Assembly (NCBI GenBank): GCA_963733915.1
Contig: CAVTEP010000001.1
Location: 62,001 to 126,000, forward strand
Source: Sulfomarinibacter sp963733915
GTDB lineage: Bacteria; Acidobacteriota; Thermoanaerobaculia; Thermoanaerobaculales; Sulfomarinibacteraceae
DNA length: 64,000 nucleotides
Reading direction: 5' to 3'
Shown here piece after piece: positions 59,618-64,000 of the stretch (the first letter of the stretch is position 1; every line of letters begins with the position of its first letter). The translations under genes were made by a program, and so were the position numbers. Below the pieces are notes generated by a model. That model was not told the DNA's origin, ran no database searches, and saw only the letters and a list, made by a program, of their open reading frames with translations.

Positions 59618-62600
59618 TTACCCGTGTGCGACCTCTTCGGTCCGCGAATGTTTTTCCTTCTTGCCGCGCATGCGCTGCGCAAAGCGGTCCATATAGGCGT
59701 AGACCACCGGCACCAGGAAGAGGGTGAGCAGGGTCGAGGTGGTCATGCCACCGGCGGTCGCCACCGCCATGGGAGCTCGCGCCTCGCCACCCTCGCCGAG
59801 CGCCAGCGCTACGGGAAGTACGCCGAAGATCATGGACACCGCGGTCATCAGGATCGGCCGCAACCGGATCGGACATGCCGCGCGCAAAGCAGCTTCACGG
59901 TCGAGGCCGCTCTCCTGTTTCTGAATCGTCAGGTCGACGAGCAGAATCGAGTTCTTCGTCACCAGCCCGAAGAGCAGGATGATGCCGATCACCGACATGA
60001 TGTTGATGGTGTAACCAGTCAGGAAGAGTGCGAGCAGGGCTCCGACCATGGCCGGTGGTAGCGCAAACATGATGGTGAATGGGTGGAGCAGCGAATCGAA
60101 CTGGCTCGCCAACAGCATGTACACGATGAGAATCGCGAGACCGAGGGCGAACAGCAGGGAGTTCATCGATTCCGCGTACTCCTCGGCCTGGCCGGTGGCC
60201 TTGGCGCGGTAGCCCTCGGGCAGCTCCTCGGTGAGGATGCGGTCGACGGTCTCGAGCGCGCGGTTGAGGGGCACGCCTTCGAGGTTGGCGGTCAGCAGCA
60301 CCGAGCGCTCGCGATCGGTGCGGTTGATGTTGATCGGACCGACGCCGTAGCGGACGCTCACCACCGAGTCGAGGCGCACCATGTCACCCGATCGGGTCCT
60401 CACCTGGAGCCGGCCGATGTCCTCGGGTGTCCGTACCTGCGTGGGCAGGGCCTTGATCCGCACGTCATAGCGTTTGCCGCGGTCGGTGAAGGATCCGATC
60501 TCACGGCCCGCGATGAGGGAGTAAACCGTCTCATAGATGGTCGTGGCGTCAAGGCCCAGATCGGCCGCCCGTTCACGGTCGACGGTAACGAAGAGCTGCG
60601 GCTGCTCGAGGTCGAGGTTGGTGTCGAGATCAACAAAACCGGGCTCGTCGGCGAGCCGCTCCATCACGGTTCGACTGATGCGGTCGAGCTCGTCGAGGCC
60701 CGGACCGCGGATCGAATAGGCGAGCGCCTTTTCACCGCCCTCGCCCGAGACGTTGTAGAAGCTGAACTCTATGACGAAGGACCTCATGCCCTCAATGGCT
60801 GCCAGCTCGCGGCGCAGACGCTGGACCACCTCGGCCTGGGTGTTCTCACGTTGTGATGGTTTGTACATGCGCAGAAACATGATTCCCGAGTTCACCTGGC
60901 CGCGCTCGTCGATGTCGATTGCGGCGAAGCCGGAACGGATCTCGGGTTGCGAGAGCACGATCCGCTCAGCCTGCTGGATGAGCCTGTCCATGCCTTCGAG
61001 CGAGGTGCCGACCGGCGATTCCATCATGATCATGAACGAGGACATGTCCTCGGCTGGTGCGAACTCGGCGCCTATATACGGCGTCAACGCGAGGCTGGCG
61101 ACGACGATCACGGTCGAGACCACCATAGTGGTGATCTTATGGCGGAGCACCCAGTCGAGGGCGCGGGCATAGGAGGCCTCGAGCCACCGGAATCCGCCCT
61201 CGAGAAACTCGTACAGCCGTCCGTGCTTGGGTCGCACCTTGAGGATCCTCGAGCACAGCATCGGGGTCAGGGTGAGGGCCACGAACAATGATATGAGGAT
61301 GGCCGCGGCCACCGATATGCCGAACTCGAAGAGGAACTGGCCGATCATGCCCTTCATGTAGGCAACCGGGATGAAGACCGCGGCGATGGAGAACGTGGCC
61401 GCCATCGCGGCGAGGGCGATCTCACGAGTGCCGTTGTGTGCCGCTACGAAGGGGTCTTCACCCTCCTCCTGGTGTCGGAATATGTTCTCGAGCACGACGA
61501 TGGCGTCGTCGATCACGACGCCCACCGACAGCGCCAGCGCCAGGGTGGTGAGGTTGTTGAGCGAGAAGCCGAAGACGCGCATGAAACCGAAGGTAGCGAT
61601 GAGAGAGGTCGGGATCGCGAGCGAGACGATAAAGGTGGACCGCCAGGAGCGCAGGAACACGAACACCACCAGGATCGCCAGCACCGCACCGTAGACGATG
61701 TCCACCTGGACGTTTTCGATAGACTTCTCGACGTACTCGGCACCGTCGAAGGCGACGTCGTAGAAGAGCCCGGGCGGGAAGTCCTTGACGAGCTCGTCCA
61801 TCCGCTCGCGGGCGCCGCGGTTGACGTCGACCAGGTTGGCTCCAGCGCGCGGGGCGATGCCGAGGCCGAGGGTCGGCGTCAGGTTGTAGCGCGCCATCCC
61901 ACGCTCGTCGGCAATTCCGAGTTGAGTGAAGCCGACGTCGGATAGGCGGATTGGCCGGCCGTCAACGGTGGACACGATGAGGTTGTCGAAATCCTCGACG
62001 TTTTCGAAGAGACCCATATTGCGCACCGCGAGCTCGGTCATCGTCCCCTCGATGATGCCGCCGGGCAGCTCGAGGTTATCGCGACCCAGGGCGGTGATCA
62101 CGTCGGACACCGCGAGCCGATGGGCGGCGAGCTTGTCACGGTCGACCCAGATCCGCATCATCGGCTCGCGGAAGCCGGCCACGAAAACGTTGCCGACCCC
62201 GGGAACCGACTGCAGCCGGGGCTTGACCACCTGGTCGGCGTAGTCCGACAGCTCGCGGGCGTCGAGGCCGGCCAGCGCCATCCACAACATGGGTTGCGAG
62301 TTGACGTCGAACTTCTGCACGATGGGGGGCTCGGCGTCGAGCGGCAGCTGGCCGACCGCGCCCGAAACCTTGTCGCGGACGTCCTGGGCGGCGATGTCGA
62401 TGTCGCGCTCGAGGGTGAAGGTAATGGTCACCTGCGATACACCCTGGCCAGAGTATGAGGTCAGCTGCTTGATACCCTCGATGGTGTTGACCGCCGCCTC
62501 GATGATATCGGTAATGTCCGATTCCATGACCTCCGGTGACGCGCCCGGAAGGATGGTCGTAACGGTGACCACCGGGATGTCGAGGGACGGCAGGAGGTTG

Positions 62601-62701
62601 ATGGGCAGAGTCTGGTAGCCGAGGGCGCCGAAGACCACCAGCGCCACCATCAGCATGACGGTGAACACCGGACGGCGGATCGCAATGTCGTACAAGTTCA
62701 T
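59618..62701 (-). CDS. RND multidrug efflux pump (HAE1/AcrB family)
   Basis: A 1027-residue inner-membrane proton/drug antiporter. It starts MNLYDIAIRRPVFTVMLMVAL and has twelve membrane helices in two repeats with large periplasmic domains. The proton-relay Asp pair is in VGVVIDDAIVVLENI. The second-half motif FGLVTKNSILLVDLTIQ is typical of HAE1. The substrate is unknown. It is co-directional with the adaptor upstream (62816-63919), with a heptamer array between, and is probably completed by an outer-membrane channel encoded beyond the window end. Confidence 0.95.
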   Translation of the reverse strand: MNLYDIAIRRPVFTVMLMVALVVFGALGYQTLPINLLPSLDIPVVTVTTILPGASPEVMESDITDIIEAAVNTIEGIKQLTSYSGQGVSQVTITFTLERDIDIAAQDVRDKVSGAVGQLPLDAEPPIVQKFDVNSQPMLWMALAGLDARELSDYADQVVKPRLQSVPGVGNVFVAGFREPMMRIWVDRDKLAAHRLAVSDVITALGRDNLELPGGIIEGTMTELAVRNMGLFENVEDFDNLIVSTVDGRPIRLSDVGFTQLGIADERGMARYNLTPTLGLGIAPRAGANLVDVNRGARERMDELVKDFPPGLFYDVAFDGAEYVEKSIENVQVDIVYGAVLAILVVFVFLRSWRSTFIVSLAIPTSLIATFGFMRVFGFSLNNLTTLALALSVGVVIDDAIVVLENIFRHQEEGEDPFVAAHNGTREIALAAMAATFSIAAVFIPVAYMKGMIGQFLFEFGISVAAAILISLFVALTLTPMLCSRILKVRPKHGRLYEFLEGGFRWLEASYARALDWVLRHKITTMVVSTVIVVASLALTPYIGAEFAPAEDMSSFMIMMESPVGTSLEGMDRLIQQAERIVLSQPEIRSGFAAIDIDERGQVNSGIMFLRMYKPSQRENTQAEVVQRLRRELAAIEGMRSFVIEFSFYNVSGEGGEKALAYSIRGPGLDELDRISRTVMERLADEPGFVDLDTNLDLEQPQLFVTVDRERAADLGLDATTIYETVYSLIAGREIGSFTDRGKRYDVRIKALPTQVRTPEDIGRLQVRTRSGDMVRLDSVVSVRYGVGPININRTDRERSVLLTANLEGVPLNRALETVDRILTEELPEGYRAKATGQAEEYAESMNSLLFALGLAILIVYMLLASQFDSLLHPFTIMFALPPAMVGALLALFLTGYTINIMSVIGIILLFGLVTKNSILLVDLTIQKQESGLDREAALRAACPIRLRPILMTAVSMIFGVLPVALALGEGGEARAPMAVATAGGMTTSTLLTLFLVPVVYAYMDRFAQRMRGKKEKHSRTEEVAHG

Positions 62702-62815
62702 GACTTCTCCTTCGGAGAAGAGTTTTGCGTTTTGAGTTTTAGGTTGTGGGTCTGCAACGTGATTCCAGCCGACGTACTCACCGTGTCCTCCAACTCAAAA
62801 CTCAAAACCAAAAAC
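62702..62815. repeat. Heptamer inverted array between adaptor and pump
   Basis: Left arm of TTTTGAG words (62719-62742), a mixed centre, and right arm of AACTCAA/AACCAAA words (62791-62826). The right arm overlaps the adaptor gene, encoding its last Phe and TGA stop. Confidence 0.7.
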
Positions 62816-63919
62816 TCAAAACTCATCGATCACCGTCACAGGGAGGCCGCGGGTCAGACCGGAAACATTGGCGACAACCATGTCGTCAGGTCCCAGCCCG
62901 GACACTATTTCGATCGAGCCGTCTACTCTTCGACCGATTTGGACCTTACGGAACGCGATGACGCCGCTCTCCACCATCAGCACCTGCGGCAAGTCTGAGG
63001 TTGCGACGGCGAGCGCCGGCAGCCAAAGCGACGTCTCGACGATAGGCGACGTCAGCGTGACGTTGGCGAACATACCCGGTTTCATCGTGCCGTCGTTGAC
63101 GGCGGTGCCGACGACCTCGAACGAACGGCTCGCCTCCTGAACCGCCGGCTGGACGCTGTACACCCGAGCCGGGTGCTCGGCGCCGGCCACGCCAACCGTA
63201 AAGCTGAAATTCTCCAGTCCCGCGAGCCTGGGCGCCCACGCCTCGGGGACCCGCGCCGCGATCTTGACCTTGTCGCCGATATCGAGCTCGAGGAGCCCGA
63301 CGCCAACCTCCGCCCATTGACCCGCCACCACCATCCGCCGGGTGATGGCCCCCGCCGCCGGCGCTCGAATGACGCTGCGGTTGAAATCACGTTGCGCGAG
63401 GTTCAGGGCGGCGGTGGCAGCGGCCACCCGCGCGGTGGCGAGCTCTTGGGACGCCACGGCCTGGTCGAAATCGGACTGCGGAATGGTCTCGTCCGAGCGC
63501 AGATCGCGCTTGCGCTCGAGCTCCTTGTCGGCAAGGGCGAGATCAGCTTTGGCCGCCGCGAGATTCGCTTCGGCCTGCTGCCGGTAGATTTCGAATGTCG
63601 AGCGATCCACCTCGACGAGCGGCGCGCCGGCGGGCACACGGTCCCCGACCTCGACCAGCACCCGATCGACCTTGCCGGCAACCTCGGATGAAATCGTGAC
63701 GGTGTCGAAGGCACGGATCTCGCCCACCAGGTCGACCGACGGATGCTCCTCGCGCGCTTCCGGCATGATCATTCGTACCTCGCGCGGCGCGAGAGCCTGC
63801 TCGAGGATCTCGGCCGCCGCGGCGGGATCATCGTCACCCGAACCGTGGCAGCCGGCCAGCGATGCGATGAGGATCGTCATGAACAGAGTGATCGAACGAC
63901 GTTTCCGAGTGACTTTCAT
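62816..63919 (-). CDS. RND efflux periplasmic adaptor lipoprotein
   Basis: A 367-residue membrane-fusion protein. The signal ends in a lipobox (IASLAGCHGS), so Cys about 24 is lipid-anchored. SSEVAGKVDRVLVEVGDRVPAG and APAAGAITRRMVVAGQWAEVG are the two lipoyl-domain halves, flanking a coiled hairpin at about 100-160 (EANLAAAKADLALADKELERK). A beta-barrel domain follows. It delivers substrates from the RND pump to the outer membrane. The last residue and stop codon lie in the AACTCAA repeat. Confidence 0.9.
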   Translation of the reverse strand: MKVTRKRRSITLFMTILIASLAGCHGSGDDDPAAAAEILEQALAPREVRMIMPEAREEHPSVDLVGEIRAFDTVTISSEVAGKVDRVLVEVGDRVPAGAPLVEVDRSTFEIYRQQAEANLAAAKADLALADKELERKRDLRSDETIPQSDFDQAVASQELATARVAAATAALNLAQRDFNRSVIRAPAAGAITRRMVVAGQWAEVGVGLLELDIGDKVKIAARVPEAWAPRLAGLENFSFTVGVAGAEHPARVYSVQPAVQEASRSFEVVGTAVNDGTMKPGMFANVTLTSPIVETSLWLPALAVATSDLPQVLMVESGVIAFRKVQIGRRVDGSIEIVSGLGPDDMVVANVSGLTRGLPVTVIDEF

Positions 63920-63923
63920 CTCA

Positions 63924-64000
63924 TTACTCCTGGGGGTCCGCGGCGCTCATCTGGCTGAGATCGAGATCGGGGAGCGGTGGCAAGCCGACCGCATATCGAA
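63924..64000 (-). CDS. C-terminal fragment, probable outer-membrane efflux protein
   Basis: The last 24 codons of a minus-strand gene (ending LPPLPDLDLSQMSAADPQE) run off the window end; its TAA is 5 bp before the adaptor ATG. Position suggests a TolC-like outer-membrane channel or a TetR regulator of the pump. The fragment is too short to decide from sequence. Confidence 0.45.
   Translation of the reverse strand, partial: RYAVGLPPLPDLDLSQMSAADPQE

Overview
The window looks like high-GC chromosomal DNA from a Gram-negative bacterium. It encodes an RND pump with its membrane-fusion protein, a MacA/LolCDE-like ABC exporter, several lipoproteins and undecaprenyl-diphosphate recycling. The combination of PD40 beta-propeller lipoproteins, a PknB-like kinase, adenosylcobalamin-dependent ribonucleotide reductase (NrdJ), a 2-oxoacid:ferredoxin oxidoreductase operon and abundant intergenic short-period repeats would fit Acidobacteriota (Thermoanaerobaculia/Holophagae type). 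That placement is inference from gene content, not a measured phylogeny. I see no rRNA, tRNA, CRISPR array, prophage or complete insertion sequence.

Layout. 0-13.9 kb: nfuA, a serine acetyltransferase, an orphan RHH antitoxin-like gene, a SEC-C mini-protein, alkaline phosphatase, a YugP-type membrane peptidase, a Ser/Thr kinase, nadE (frameshifted), a YhhQ-type queuosine-precursor transporter (frameshifted), a small zincin, a CNT nucleoside transporter and a lipoprotein. 13.9-19.3 kb: pabB-pabC (folate branch), a DCC oxidoreductase divergent from an arsR-metal-chaperone operon, an Smr protein and asnS. 19.6-27.8 kb: a complete trp set in the order E-G-D-C-F, then a PD40 lipoprotein, then B-A. 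27.9-37.0 kb: rsmA, uppP, ftsK, a small membrane protein, mutL, a rhomboid-fold protein and a GT-C glycosyltransferase. 37.1-45.2 kb: a redox operon of P-loop NTPase, ferredoxin, three 2-oxoacid:ferredoxin oxidoreductase subunits, then NuoE-, NuoF- and truncated NuoG-like subunits, a four-cluster ferredoxin and a rubrerythrin. 45.8-52.7 kb: an acyl-CoA-binding protein, hutH, nrdJ with tandem NrdR-box-like sites, and an SDR-type threonine dehydrogenase. 53.3-64 kb: MacA-like protein, two FtsX-type permeases, ABC ATPase, PilZ protein, a GFA-family protein, an RND pump and its adaptor, and the end of a probable outer-membrane partner.

The most unusual signal is in the spacers. More than twenty intergenic regions carry tandem arrays of 6-9-bp words (AACTCAA, AATTCCK, GAATGAG, GTTAGAAC, GGGGAAAA, AAGAGTR, CTCTGTG-like, CCGTNT), usually as two opposed arms around a C/G-rich centre. 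Several of these arrays run into genes and supply their stop codons or terminal residues. Three further dispersed families are present: a ~180-bp element with terminal inverted repeats (two copies), a palindromic CCTCRGAAA element (five copies, three of them part of ~200-bp composites) and palindromic GGTGCCA elements (two). Element copy B supplies the Shine-Dalgarno and start codon of the NuoF-like gene.

Three otherwise conserved genes (nadE, yhhQ-like, nuoE-like) each carry one frame disruption. This suggests residual sequencing indels, but it needs read-level confirmation. The trp, pab and NAD genes plus asnS form an ordinary biosynthetic backbone. The 37-45 kb operon is the best candidate for an unusual enzyme complex, a 2-oxoacid oxidoreductase plumbed to an NADH-dehydrogenase-like diaphorase.
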